64,000 bases of DNA, taken from contig NZ_NKXO01000018.1 of the NCBI RefSeq assembly GCF_002843425.1, positions 1 to 64,000 on the forward strand, given 5' to 3'. The translations under genes were made by a program, and so were the position numbers. Within the stretch, counting starts at the first letter, position 1; each line of letters opens with the position of its first letter. The notes beneath the pieces are model-generated. The model was not told the origin of the DNA, did no database searches, and saw only the letters and a list, made by a program, of their open reading frames with translations. Below are positions 1-6,925 of the stretch, one piece after another. This stretch comes from Raineya orbicola. Its GTDB lineage: Bacteria; Bacteroidota; Bacteroidia; Cytophagales; Thermonemataceae.

Positions 1-120
1 GTCAATTTGTGGTCTGGAATTATTGCCTACAAATTCCTAGATAAAAAGCCCACTATTAGAGATTTTCAAGAAAAAAATCTACTTACAAATTTTGAACTTT
101 TTCAAGATATTGCCGCTTAA
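1..120 (+). CDS. C-terminal 39 residues of a probable IS transposase (5' end outside window)
   Basis: An open frame runs from the window edge to a TAA at 118-120. The last residues include NLWSGIIAYKFLDKKP, which resembles the C-terminal tail (N-L-x-x-G-x-I-A-Y-x-x-x-x-K-K-P) I associate with DDE transposases of Bacteroidota insertion sequences. I cannot name the IS family from so short a piece. Immediately downstream the frame of a repeat-rich protein resumes without any start codon, as expected if an IS has landed inside that gene. The short sequence TTAACTCACGTTAG at the stop codon could be the IS terminal end. This is inference: no second terminal repeat or target duplication can be seen, because the left end lies outside the window. 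Confidence 0.4.
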   Translation, partial: VNLWSGIIAYKFLDKKPTIRDFQEKNLLTNFELFQDIAA

Positions 121-130
121 CTCACGTTAG

Positions 131-1016
131 TTCTACTTATGCGGGACATTTTTCATCTAATTATGATGGTGCTTTGAGTGAAAGTTCATCTGTTTTAGAT
201 GCATTTGCTTTATGGGGGATTTTAGCAGGATCTAGTGGGGCGGGAGTAGTTGGTAGAAGTGGAGGAGGTGTTACCTCTTACTTAGCCAATACTGGCGGTT
301 CGTTTAGTAGTGCTTCAGGAACAGGAGTTTATGGAATCAGTAATTCTGCATCAGGTACTGGCGGAGTATTTGTAGGTAATAATTTAACCCCATCTAGTAC
401 TCTCGTTGATGGCTGTGGGATTTCAGGAAATGGTTTGAGTATAGGAGTATATGGATATGCTACGGGTAATGGCAATGACCGTTGGGGAGGGTATTTTGTT
501 GCGGCAACCAATGCGAACGCTTATGCTTACGTAGGAGGTAGGACTGGCGGAACTAACTATAAAATAAATGGACCTGGCACTGTTTCTACAATGGTTAAGG
601 ATTTGAATGGGGAGTATGTAAATATGTTTTGTCCAGAAAGCCCAGAAGTATTATTCCAAGATTATGGAACGGGAAAACTTGTAAATGGCAGAGCATACAT
701 TCAACTTGATCCGATTTTTGCAAAAAATATTTATGTAGATGAGGCACATCCTATGAAAGTCTTTATTCAGTTAGAGGGCGATTGCAAGGGAGTTTATGTA
801 ACAAACAAATCTAAAAATGGCTTTGAAGTGATAGAATTGCAAGGAGGAACCTCAAATGTAGCTTTCTCTTGGACTGTGGTTGCAAACAGAGCAAATACCT
901 ATGACGAAAATGGTAATTTAGACTCACGTTTTCAAGACATAAGGTTCCCGAAATCACCTAAAAAGCCATCAACCTTAGAATTAAAAAATCAAGTAAAAGA
1001 CAAGGGAACAAAATAA
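131..1016 (+). pseudogene. 5'-truncated repeat-rich surface or tail-fibre-like protein
   Basis: The reading frame is open from about 96, overlaps the transposase tail, and has no credible start; the first usable codon is a TTG at 174, which gives 280 residues. The N-terminal third is rich in Gly/Ser/Thr, with degenerate GVYG-type repeats (SGTGVYGISNSASGTGG). The C-terminal 150 residues form a compact domain (VLFQDYGTGKLVNGRAYIQL, LEGDCKGVYVTN, ELQGGTSNVAFSW). I recognise this domain as ending many long Bacteroidota surface proteins of unknown function. The frame begins in mid-repeat (STYAGHFSSNYDG), so the N terminus, including any signal peptide, is probably on the far side of the inserted element. 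The gene ends at a good terminator. Truncation is inferred; expression of the remnant is possible. Confidence 0.6.
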
Positions 1017-1037
1017 AAATCTTAATAGATGTTTTGG

Positions 1038-1063
1038 GGCTGGTAAAAGATACCAGCCTTTTT
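1038..1063 (+). terminator. Rho-independent terminator after the truncated repeat protein
   Basis: A perfect 8-bp stem, GGCTGGTA / TACCAGCC, with a 5-nt loop (AAAGA) is followed directly by five T. It lies 22 bp after the stop codon. Confidence 0.85.
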
Positions 1064-1122
1064 CATTGCAACCATAAATACAATTGTACATTTTTTTATT
1101 TTTTGTTTTCCATTTTTCCGTT

Positions 1123-1159
1123 ATTTGTAGAGACAAGGCATTGTCTTGTCTCTACAAAT
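1123..1159. repeat. REP-like hairpin (15-bp arms) beside the RAYT gene
   Basis: ATTTGTAGAGACAAG (1123-1137) and its exact reverse complement (1145-1159) are separated by GCATTGT. No T-run follows on either strand, so this is unlikely to be only a terminator. It shares the core GTAGAxAC(G)AAGGCATT with the hairpin at 1782-1812 on the other side of the RAYT transposase gene. That fits a repetitive extragenic palindrome of the type mobilised by RAYTs. An 11-bp tandem duplication (GAATACGAATT, 1161-1182) lies just beside it. Confidence 0.7.
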
Positions 1160-1214
1160 TGAATACGAATTGAATACGAATGAAAATGAATAATATTTTA
1201 CCCCCAATCTATTA

Positions 1215-1811
1215 TCATTTACCAAAAAATTTATCCTTTTCCCATTGTTGGGGGTTGTTGATGATATAATTTTCTATACGCTGATATTCTTCTGCATTGC
1301 GAATAATATGGTCATAAAAGCGGCTTTGCCAAGCAAATTCAAATCCTAAACGCCGAGCGTGCTTGCTTACAGCAGATTTATACGACCCTACAATGGACGA
1401 AATGCTATTCTTACCCGGATTTTGAAACCTATTTTGAGCAAAATTATTGCTTTCGCTATGTTTTAGTGATGTGGTTGGGAAACTATCTTCCAAAATCAAA
1501 ATGCCGTGAATATGATTAGGCATTACAATATATTCACCCAAAGTTACTTTTTGAGCGTGAAAGGGAATTTCAAGCCAAAAAATATCTGCCAAAACACCCA
1601 CCTGTGAGTATTGCATTTTACCCTCAATAATTTCTCCGAAGTAATGCCATCGGTCTTGGGTACAAATTGTAATAAAATACGCTCCTTGTGAGCCATAATC
1701 CCACCAAGAAGCTCTTGCCGAAGGTATCCGATATTTATTTTGAAACTTATCCAAAGTACTTTTCGTTAAAATTCCAAACAAAATGCCTTCGTTGCGTAGA
1801 TACGAAGGCAT
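1215..1811 (-). CDS. REP-associated tyrosine transposase (RAYT, Y1_Tnp/IS200-like)
   Basis: Single-strand DNA transposase of the Y1 (IS200/IS605-like) superfamily, 198 residues. Visible motifs are the family N terminus NKYRIPSARxxxWDYGxxGAYFITICT, the metal-binding HxH in MPNHIHGI (His100, His102), and a candidate catalytic Tyr144 in ISSIVGSYKSAVSKHAR. The C terminus (FxWQSRFYDHIIRNxEEYxRIxxYIxxNPxxW) is also typical. RAYTs are domesticated enzymes that act on REP palindromes, and REP-like hairpins stand at both ends of this gene. The annotated ATG lies inside the upstream hairpin. A TTG around residue 20 (LDKFQNKYR) would match the usual family start, so the first 19 residues are doubtful. 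The gene lies 27 bp downstream of sufB on the same strand. Confidence 0.85.
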   Translation of the reverse strand: MPSYLRNEGILFGILTKSTLDKFQNKYRIPSARASWWDYGSQGAYFITICTQDRWHYFGEIIEGKMQYSQVGVLADIFWLEIPFHAQKVTLGEYIVMPNHIHGILILEDSFPTTSLKHSESNNFAQNRFQNPGKNSISSIVGSYKSAVSKHARRLGFEFAWQSRFYDHIIRNAEEYQRIENYIINNPQQWEKDKFFGK

Positions 1812-1812
1812 T
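1782..1812. repeat. REP-like hairpin (11-bp arms) between sufB and RAYT
   Basis: AATGCCTTCGT (1782-1792) and its exact reverse complement (1802-1812) flank a 9-nt loop, TGCGTAGAT. Read on the + strand, GTAGATACGAAGGCATTG parallels GTAGAGACAAGGCATTG in the hairpin at 1123-1159. It overlaps the annotated RAYT start codon and lies just after the sufB stop, so it could also end sufB transcription (minus-strand downstream sequence is TTTTGTTTGG). Confidence 0.65.
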
Positions 1813-1838
1813 GAAAATATTTTGAATATACGATAGAT

Positions 1839-3275
1839 TTACCCTACACTACCTTCCAAACTGATAGCAAGTAACTTTTGAGCTTCAACGGCAAATTCCA
1901 TAGGAAGTTGGTTGAGTACCTCACGGGCATAACCATTGACAATCAAGGCAATGGCAGTTTCGGTATCTAAACCTCTTTGGTTGCAGTAAAAAATTTGGTC
2001 TTCGCCTATTTTGGAGGTGGTAGCCTCGTGTTCTATGGTCGCAGTTGGGTTTTTTACTTCAATATAAGGGAAAGTATGAGCCCCACACAAATTGCCCAGC
2101 AAAAGGCTATCGCATTGTGAGAAATTACGAGCATTTTCAGCTCTTTTATGAATTTCTACTAAACCTCTGTATGAATTTTGGCTCTTACCTGCTGAAATAC
2201 CCTTGCTCACAATACGGCTTTTGGTATTTTTGCCGATATGTATCATTTTGGTACCTGTATCGGCTTGTTGCATATTGTTGGTAACAGCCACCGAATAAAA
2301 TTCTCCCACAGAGTTATCGCCTTTCAAAATAACCGAAGGATATTTCCAAGTAATCGCAGAACCCGTTTCTACTTGTGTCCAAGAGATTTTAGAATTTTTA
2401 CCTGCACAAATACCTCTTTTGGTTACAAAATTGTAAATACCGCCTTTACCTTCCTTATCGCCCGGATACCAATTTTGAACGGTAGAATATTTAATTTCGG
2501 CATTATCCAAAGCGATAAGTTCCACAACAGCGGCGTGCAGTTGGTTTTCATCACGCATAGGAGCGGTGCAACCTTCCAAATAACTCACATAACTACCTTC
2601 GTCGGCAATGATAAGCGTTCTTTCAAATTGTCCTGTTCCCGATGCATTGATACGGAAATAAGTAGAAAGCTCCATCGGGCAACGCACCCCTTTGGGAATA
2701 TACACAAAAGAGCCGTCAGAAAATACGGCAGAATTCAAGGCGGCAAAGAAATTATCTGTTACAGGCACTACCGAACCCAAGTACTTTTTCACAAGTTCGG
2801 GGTGTTCTTGAATAGCCTCACTGATAGAACAGAAAATAATGCCAAGTTCCGCCAGCTTGCTCTTGAAAGTAGTAGCTACCGAAACGCTATCAATAACGGC
2901 ATCAACGGCAACCCCTGTGAGGCGTTTTTGCTCCTCTAAGGAAATACCTAATTTTTCAAAAGTTTTCAGGATTTCAGGATCTACTTCGTCGAGGCTGTTT
3001 AATTTAGGTTTCTTTTTGGGAGCAGAGTAATATTTTATGTCCTGATAGTCAATAGGCAAGTAATGCACATTCTGCCAAGAAGGTTCTTTCATTGTGAGCC
3101 ATTTCCGATACGCATTCAAACGCCACTCCAACATCCATTCAGGCTCATTTTTTTTGGCAGAAATAAAACGAATAATATCCTCATTTAAGCCTTTGGGGGC
3201 TTCTTCGGCTTCAATATTGCTTACAAAGCCATATTTGTAGTCAGAATTGATATGTTCAATCAAGATTTCGTCCAT
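1839..3275 (-). CDS. sufB: Fe-S cluster assembly scaffold protein SufB
   Basis: SufB is the core scaffold of the SufBC2D complex, which assembles Fe-S clusters in the cytoplasm from cysteine sulfur. The protein is 478 residues, close to the family length, with the SufBD beta-helix. Conserved segments include [45 protein letters not shown] and [12 protein letters not shown]; Cys388 in the last corresponds to the functional Cys405 of E. coli SufB. The C terminus [23 protein letters not shown] is diagnostic. Unusually, sufC, sufD and sufS do not follow; a RAYT gene does. A TATCTTTG -7 box lies 39 bp upstream of the ATG, so sufB probably has its own promoter. Confidence 0.97.
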   Translation of the reverse strand: MDEILIEHINSDYKYGFVSNIEAEEAPKGLNEDIIRFISAKKNEPEWMLEWRLNAYRKWLTMKEPSWQNVHYLPIDYQDIKYYSAPKKKPKLNSLDEVDPEILKTFEKLGISLEEQKRLTGVAVDAVIDSVSVATTFKSKLAELGIIFCSISEAIQEHPELVKKYLGSVVPVTDNFFAALNSAVFSDGSFVYIPKGVRCPMELSTYFRINASGTGQFERTLIIADEGSYVSYLEGCTAPMRDENQLHAAVVELIALDNAEIKYSTVQNWYPGDKEGKGGIYNFVTKRGICAGKNSKISWTQVETGSAITWKYPSVILKGDNSVGEFYSVAVTNNMQQADTGTKMIHIGKNTKSRIVSKGISAGKSQNSYRGLVEIHKRAENARNFSQCDSLLLGNLCGAHTFPYIEVKNPTATIEHEATTSKIGEDQIFYCNQRGLDTETAIALIVNGYAREVLNQLPMEFAVEAQKLLAISLEGSVG

Positions 3276-3313
3276 AAGGGCGTAATTTTTATTTAGAATG
3301 AGTTTAGATTACA

Positions 3314-3321
3314 CAAAGATA
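3314..3321 (-). promoter_or_regulatory. Bacteroidota-type -7 box for sufB
   Basis: The minus strand reads TATCTTTG, an exact match to the TAnnTTTG consensus, 39 bp before the sufB ATG. No clear -33 TTTG is present. Confidence 0.5.
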
Positions 3322-3410
3322 TAACAAATTTTTGAGAAAAAAGTTTGCTATCGGAAAATTTTTCAAAGAAGTTGTTTAGGATTGTAATTTTTTATTTATT
3401 CTCGAATTAA

Positions 3411-3535
3411 AAACACCACCCCCGCCCCTCCTCATTGAGGAGGGGAGTTTTTTTTTTTAAGTCTTAAAAATCAAAACTTTAGGAATATTCAATCTCCCCT
3501 CCTTTACAAGGAGGGGATTAAGGGGTGGTTTTTCA
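3411..3535. repeat. GC-rich inverted-repeat pair in the carA-sufB gap
   Basis: This 331-bp gap (3276-3606) holds no gene. It contains two hairpins: CCCCTCCTCA (3425-3434) with its complement at 3436-3445, followed by 13 bases with 12 T; and CCCCTCCTT (3496-3504) with AAGGAGGGG (3508-3516). The flanks also pair with each other: ACCACCCCCGCCCCTCC at the left against GGAGGGGATTAAGGGGTGG at the right, making one large imperfect palindrome. The GC content contrasts sharply with the AT-rich surroundings. It resembles the dispersed ccccTCCTTtncAAGGAgggg intergenic repeats of Bacteroidota and may be a small MITE-like or REP-like element. Confidence 0.7.
3425..3458 (+). terminator. Strong hairpin followed by a T-run
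   Basis: A GC-rich stem (3425-3445) is followed on the + strand by AGTTTTTTTTTTT. Both neighbouring genes are on the minus strand, so this is not the terminator of an annotated gene. It may be carried by the repeat or block antisense transcription. Confidence 0.45.
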
Positions 3536-3606
3536 CAAGTGCAATAAAAGAATATTTTGATTTCAAGCTACAAATTCGGAAATCCTTTTTTAATCTTAAA
3601 TAACCT

Positions 3607-4710
3607 CTATTTTTGCATTAAGCTGATAAACTCATCAAACAAATAACGTGAATCGTGAGTGCCGGGCGAGGCTTCGGGGTGATATTGTACCGAAAAAGCG
3701 GGTTTATCGGTACGGCGTAAGCCCTCAACGCTATGGTCATTTAGATTGATGTGGGTAATTTGTATATGCGAACTTTGTTCAATTTCTTCTCTATTCACCC
3801 CAAAGCCGTGATTTTGAGAGGTTATTTCGCTTTTGCCTGTGATTACATTTTTTACGGGGTGATTTAAGCCTCTGTGTCCGTGATGCATTTTGTGTGTGCC
3901 TACACCGCTGGCAAGAGCTAAAATCTGATGCCCTAAACAAATCCCAAACAGAGGAGCATTGATTTCTAAAATTTGTTTTACGGTTTCAACAGCATAGGGC
4001 ATAGCGGCGGGGTCGCCGGGTCCGTTGGAAATAAAATATCCATCAGGATTAAATTTTTGCATTTCGCTTAAAGGAGTTTTTGCGGGAAATACCTGCATAT
4101 ACACGTTTCTTTCTGCCAAACAGCGTAAAATATTACGCTTGACCCCCAAATCTAAAACAGCTACTTTGTAGGTTGCCTGTGGATTGCCAAAAAAATAAGG
4201 TTGCTTTGTACTTACTTGTGAAGAGAGTTCAAGTCCTTTCATTGGAGGGGTTTCTTGGAGTTTGCTTTGCAAAAAATCTATATCCAAATTTTCTGATGAA
4301 ATAACCCCATTCATAGCTCCTTGGGTGCGAATATGTTGCACCAAACGGCGAGTATCTACTCCTGCAATGGCTACAATATTATTTTCCTCTAAATAAGATT
4401 GCAAAGATTTTTCGGCTTTGTGGCGTGAAAAAATATGAGAAAAGGCATTGCAAACCATTCCTCGGATAGTGGGTTTTTCTGCTTCTTGTTCCTCGTGGTA
4501 CGTGCCATAGATGCCTATATGAGCAGTAGTATTTACCACGATTTGCCCAAAATACGAAGGGTCGGTATAAATTTCCTGATAGCCCGTCATTCCTGTATTG
4601 AAGCAAATTTCGCCTGTGGTAGTGCCTGTTTTACCAATTGCAAAACCTTCAAAGAGTGTTCCATCTTCCAATAGCAAGCGAGCAGGAGGTAGAAAGGTGT
4701 ATTTCATCAT
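3607..4710 (-). CDS. carA: Carbamoyl-phosphate synthase small (glutaminase) subunit
   Basis: CarA hydrolyses glutamine and channels ammonia to CarB to make carbamoyl phosphate for pyrimidines and arginine. The protein is 367 residues, normal for CarA. The N-terminal CPSase_sm_chain domain contains GEICFNTGMTGYQEI and TDPSYFGQI. The C-terminal class I glutamine amidotransferase domain has the nucleophile Cys258 in GICLGHQ, and His344 and Glu346 in QYHPEASPG. carB is not adjacent. The ATG is followed by a second ATG, and either could be used. A TAACTTTG box 24 bp upstream marks the promoter, back to back with that of the divergent gene at 4794. Confidence 0.97.
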   Translation of the reverse strand: MMKYTFLPPARLLLEDGTLFEGFAIGKTGTTTGEICFNTGMTGYQEIYTDPSYFGQIVVNTTAHIGIYGTYHEEQEAEKPTIRGMVCNAFSHIFSRHKAEKSLQSYLEENNIVAIAGVDTRRLVQHIRTQGAMNGVISSENLDIDFLQSKLQETPPMKGLELSSQVSTKQPYFFGNPQATYKVAVLDLGVKRNILRCLAERNVYMQVFPAKTPLSEMQKFNPDGYFISNGPGDPAAMPYAVETVKQILEINAPLFGICLGHQILALASGVGTHKMHHGHRGLNHPVKNVITGKSEITSQNHGFGVNREEIEQSSHIQITHINLNDHSVEGLRRTDKPAFSVQYHPEASPGTHDSRYLFDEFISLMQK

Positions 4711-4733
4711 AAAGGTAGGCTTAAAAAATTGTG

Positions 4734-4741
4734 CAAAGTTA
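4734..4741 (-). promoter_or_regulatory. -7 box for carA
   Basis: The minus strand reads TAACTTTG, an exact TAnnTTTG match 24 bp before the carA start. A TTG at -33 is not obvious. Confidence 0.55.
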
Positions 4742-4749
4742 GTGAGAAA

Positions 4750-4780
4750 TTTGATTTGTAAGAAAAAAAAATTATTTTTG
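4750..4780 (+). promoter_or_regulatory. Promoter for the kinase-like gene at 4794
   Basis: TTTG (4750-4753), 19 bp, then TATTTTTG (4773-4780): both halves match the Bacteroidota consensus at ideal spacing. The ATG follows 13 bp later, so the mRNA leader must be very short. Confidence 0.65.
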
Positions 4781-4793
4781 GTAAAAAACTGCT

Positions 4794-5816
4794 ATGATTG
4801 AAATTTCCAAGAAAAAGCCTTTTTTTCCTGTTTCCAAAGGTTTAAGTGCATATTTGCAGAACTATCAGCGAAATTGTGTGTTGCCTGTAAGCTACGAGGA
4901 TTTACTTCGCTACACAGATGCTTTTCCTGTTTTGGATAAAAAAGGCAAAGACACACTCTGGAACTCTGTTATTTACAGCCAAGATATGACGCAAGAACTT
5001 GATAAAGCCCTAACCACCGTCTATGCCTTGCTCAAAACTGATGGCGATATTTCTGTAATGGAGCATTTACACGTAGATAGAATTGATTTTTGTGTTTTTG
5101 GAAATTCTCACCCTTTTCGTATCAAAATCATCAATAACTACAACGACAATTACGATTATTTTTACGTAAAAAAAGCCGATGCTTCTCGGATTTATGGTTT
5201 GGAGTTAGAACATTTGCTTTCGCCGAATAGAATCAGCTTTTTGGTGCATAAAAATACACTTATAGAAGAACACATTGCAGGCATACCCGGTGATGCTTTT
5301 ATTCAAAACTATCTCCAACGCCCCGAAATGAACCGAGTACGCATTGCCAAAGAGTTTGTTAAGTTCAATGAACGTTGTTTTATTCGTCTGCTCGGTGATA
5401 TGCGTGCTTACAACTATGTAGTGGATATTACCCCCGATTTTGATAATGAGCAGTATCGGGTGCGTGCCATTGATTTTGACCAGCAATCTTACGAGGGCAA
5501 ACACCGAATGTATTTACCTCAATTTTTCAAGGAAAACAATCCGATTGTGGAACTTTGTTTGAAGTATGTAAATAAAGAAACCGCCAAGCAGTACCAACAC
5601 GAAGAGCGAACACTCATTGGTAGAAGGCTGGTTTCGGCACGTTATCGGGTGAAAGATTTGATTGATGTAATGCGAAAAGACACCATTTCAAGCCCTGAAA
5701 AAACTTATCAGCTCAAACACGAACTTGCCGAGTATCACAAAAATAACGAATTCCTTAAATGCAAAACGATGGGAGATGTTGTTCGGATTCAGCTCAAAGT
5801 GGCATTGTTGAAATAA
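4794..5816 (+). CDS. Conserved hypothetical protein with protein-kinase-like motifs
   Basis: 340 residues, no signal peptide, cytoplasmic. I do not recognise a named family. Several segments line up with a kinase fold in the correct order: a VKK pair (Lys126/127), a following helix with Glu137/139, an acidic hinge-like EEHIAGIPGD, LGDMRAYNYVV (Asp202, Asn207; compare the HRDxxxxN catalytic loop), and RAIDFDQ (Asp227; compare DFG). The Gly-rich loop is not clear. An atypical small-molecule or protein kinase is therefore plausible, but this is inference. The gene is monocistronic, divergent from carA, with a very short leader. Confidence 0.75.
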   Translation: MIEISKKKPFFPVSKGLSAYLQNYQRNCVLPVSYEDLLRYTDAFPVLDKKGKDTLWNSVIYSQDMTQELDKALTTVYALLKTDGDISVMEHLHVDRIDFCVFGNSHPFRIKIINNYNDNYDYFYVKKADASRIYGLELEHLLSPNRISFLVHKNTLIEEHIAGIPGDAFIQNYLQRPEMNRVRIAKEFVKFNERCFIRLLGDMRAYNYVVDITPDFDNEQYRVRAIDFDQQSYEGKHRMYLPQFFKENNPIVELCLKYVNKETAKQYQHEERTLIGRRLVSARYRVKDLIDVMRKDTISSPEKTYQLKHELAEYHKNNEFLKCKTMGDVVRIQLKVALLK

Positions 5817-5853
5817 AAATTATGAATTTCACCTATTTGAAAGCAAATGCAAT

Positions 5854-5887
5854 AAAAAAACCTTTAAGATTTTCAGAATCTTAAAGG
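5854..5887 (-). terminator. Terminator of the lipoprotein gene at 5910
   Basis: Perfect 11-bp stem CCTTTAAGATT / AATCTTAAAGG with a 5-nt loop. On the minus strand it is followed by seven T. It may also serve the convergent gene ending at 5816. Confidence 0.85.
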
Positions 5888-5909
5888 CTCAAGGTATAAC
5901 TATCAGAAT

Positions 5910-6806
5910 TTACTCAACGATTGCCTTACGCACTTCTTGTGTTTTGGCTTGTAGGGGTTTGAGGTCTTCGGTAGAAACGGGAATTTTATCGCCTGTTTTG
6001 TAAGAGGCAAATTTTTCGCCGTATTTTTTCTCTGTGTAAATTTTCTTGATTTCTTTCAAGCCATTAAGCAAATCTTGGGCTTTGCCTGTGGGTTTTACGG
6101 CTTCCAAAGAACTGATAGCATCATCAAGCGATTTTTCTTGGTCGGCAATAATTTTTACCATTCTGCTGAAAACCAAGTCTTTGGTATTTTTGTCCATATC
6201 CGAAGGCATCGTGATGATGCTTGTAGAAATATGCAAACCTTCTACAAACATAGCTCCCAAAATAATTGCAGAAATGTTGGCTCTTTCGTTTGCTTTGAGG
6301 TATTTATCAATGTTTTGCACGGTTTCGTTGGCAATCTTGATGAGCGAATCTTTTTTATCAAGGTTTTTACCGAAACGCTCAATTTTTTGTTGGTCTATGG
6401 CAGAGCTAACACCAATCTTATCAGCGAGTTTTTGGCAAGCATTCATATAATCACTACCCATCTGAATTTTTTCGTAATTCAGCACGTATCCCAAATCCAT
6501 TACATAAGTACCGAAGTTCATTGCGGCAAGGTCATTGGTAGTGAGATATTTGTCTACATTTTTAGTAGGGTTAATGAGCTTTTCATAGAAATCATCAACG
6601 CCTGCCGAAGCAAGTAAATCAGGCAATTCTTGCACCGAAGGTAATTGCTTTACAGCATCAGAAACATTTTTAATTACTTCCTCTTTAACTTTCTGTGTGA
6701 TAGTAGTATCGGGCTTTTGCTCGCCTGAGCCTTTATTTTCACAACCTACTATCCAACAACCTGATACAAGCAAAGTTACAATAGCGAAAACTCGTTTGGT
6801 TTGCAT
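5910..6806 (-). CDS. Predicted lipoprotein of unknown function
   Basis: I chose the ATG at 6806 (298 residues) over a longer frame that opens at 6929. From 6806 the product begins MQTKRVFAIVTLLVSG and has a lipobox-like WIVGC, giving a lipoprotein signal peptide with the acylated Cys near residue 22. A TATGTTTG -7 box lies at 6840-6847, inside the longer frame. The rest is mostly helical and Lys-rich (repeated amphipathic segments such as DLLASAGVDDFYEKLINPTKNV and DKNTKDLVFSRMVKIIADQEKSLDDAISSL), without recognisable catalytic motifs. I know similar exported helical lipoproteins only as hypothetical. It lies downstream of, and on the same strand as, the VWA protein gene, but has its own promoter. 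Confidence 0.8.
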   Translation of the reverse strand: MQTKRVFAIVTLLVSGCWIVGCENKGSGEQKPDTTITQKVKEEVIKNVSDAVKQLPSVQELPDLLASAGVDDFYEKLINPTKNVDKYLTTNDLAAMNFGTYVMDLGYVLNYEKIQMGSDYMNACQKLADKIGVSSAIDQQKIERFGKNLDKKDSLIKIANETVQNIDKYLKANERANISAIILGAMFVEGLHISTSIITMPSDMDKNTKDLVFSRMVKIIADQEKSLDDAISSLEAVKPTGKAQDLLNGLKEIKKIYTEKKYGEKFASYKTGDKIPVSTEDLKPLQAKTQEVRKAIVE

Positions 6807-6839
6807 AAAAGATGTTTTTTTGGGTGAAAATTTGCAAGG

Positions 6840-6847
6840 CAAACATA
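6840..6847 (-). promoter_or_regulatory. -7 box for the lipoprotein gene
   Basis: The minus strand reads TATGTTTG (TAnnTTTG), with a TTGG about 20 bp further upstream. It decides the start of the downstream lipoprotein gene: the transcript would begin after the first ATG of the longer open frame. Confidence 0.6.
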
Positions 6848-6925
6848 ACAAAAAAAATAAAAACACCAAGCAGTTTGCAAAAAAATTACAAACTTCTGTA
6901 TCCGTAAAAAGCGAAATATATTTTT

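Noticed and set aside
1161-1182. CRISPR or larger tandem array
   Set aside because: Only two copies of an 11-bp unit (GAATACGAATT) exist, with no spacers. No CRISPR array or cas gene is visible anywhere in the window.
2238-2939. 233-codon open frame on the + strand
   Set aside because: It lies wholly inside sufB on the opposite strand, has no family-like motifs, and is a reading-frame shadow of a well supported gene.
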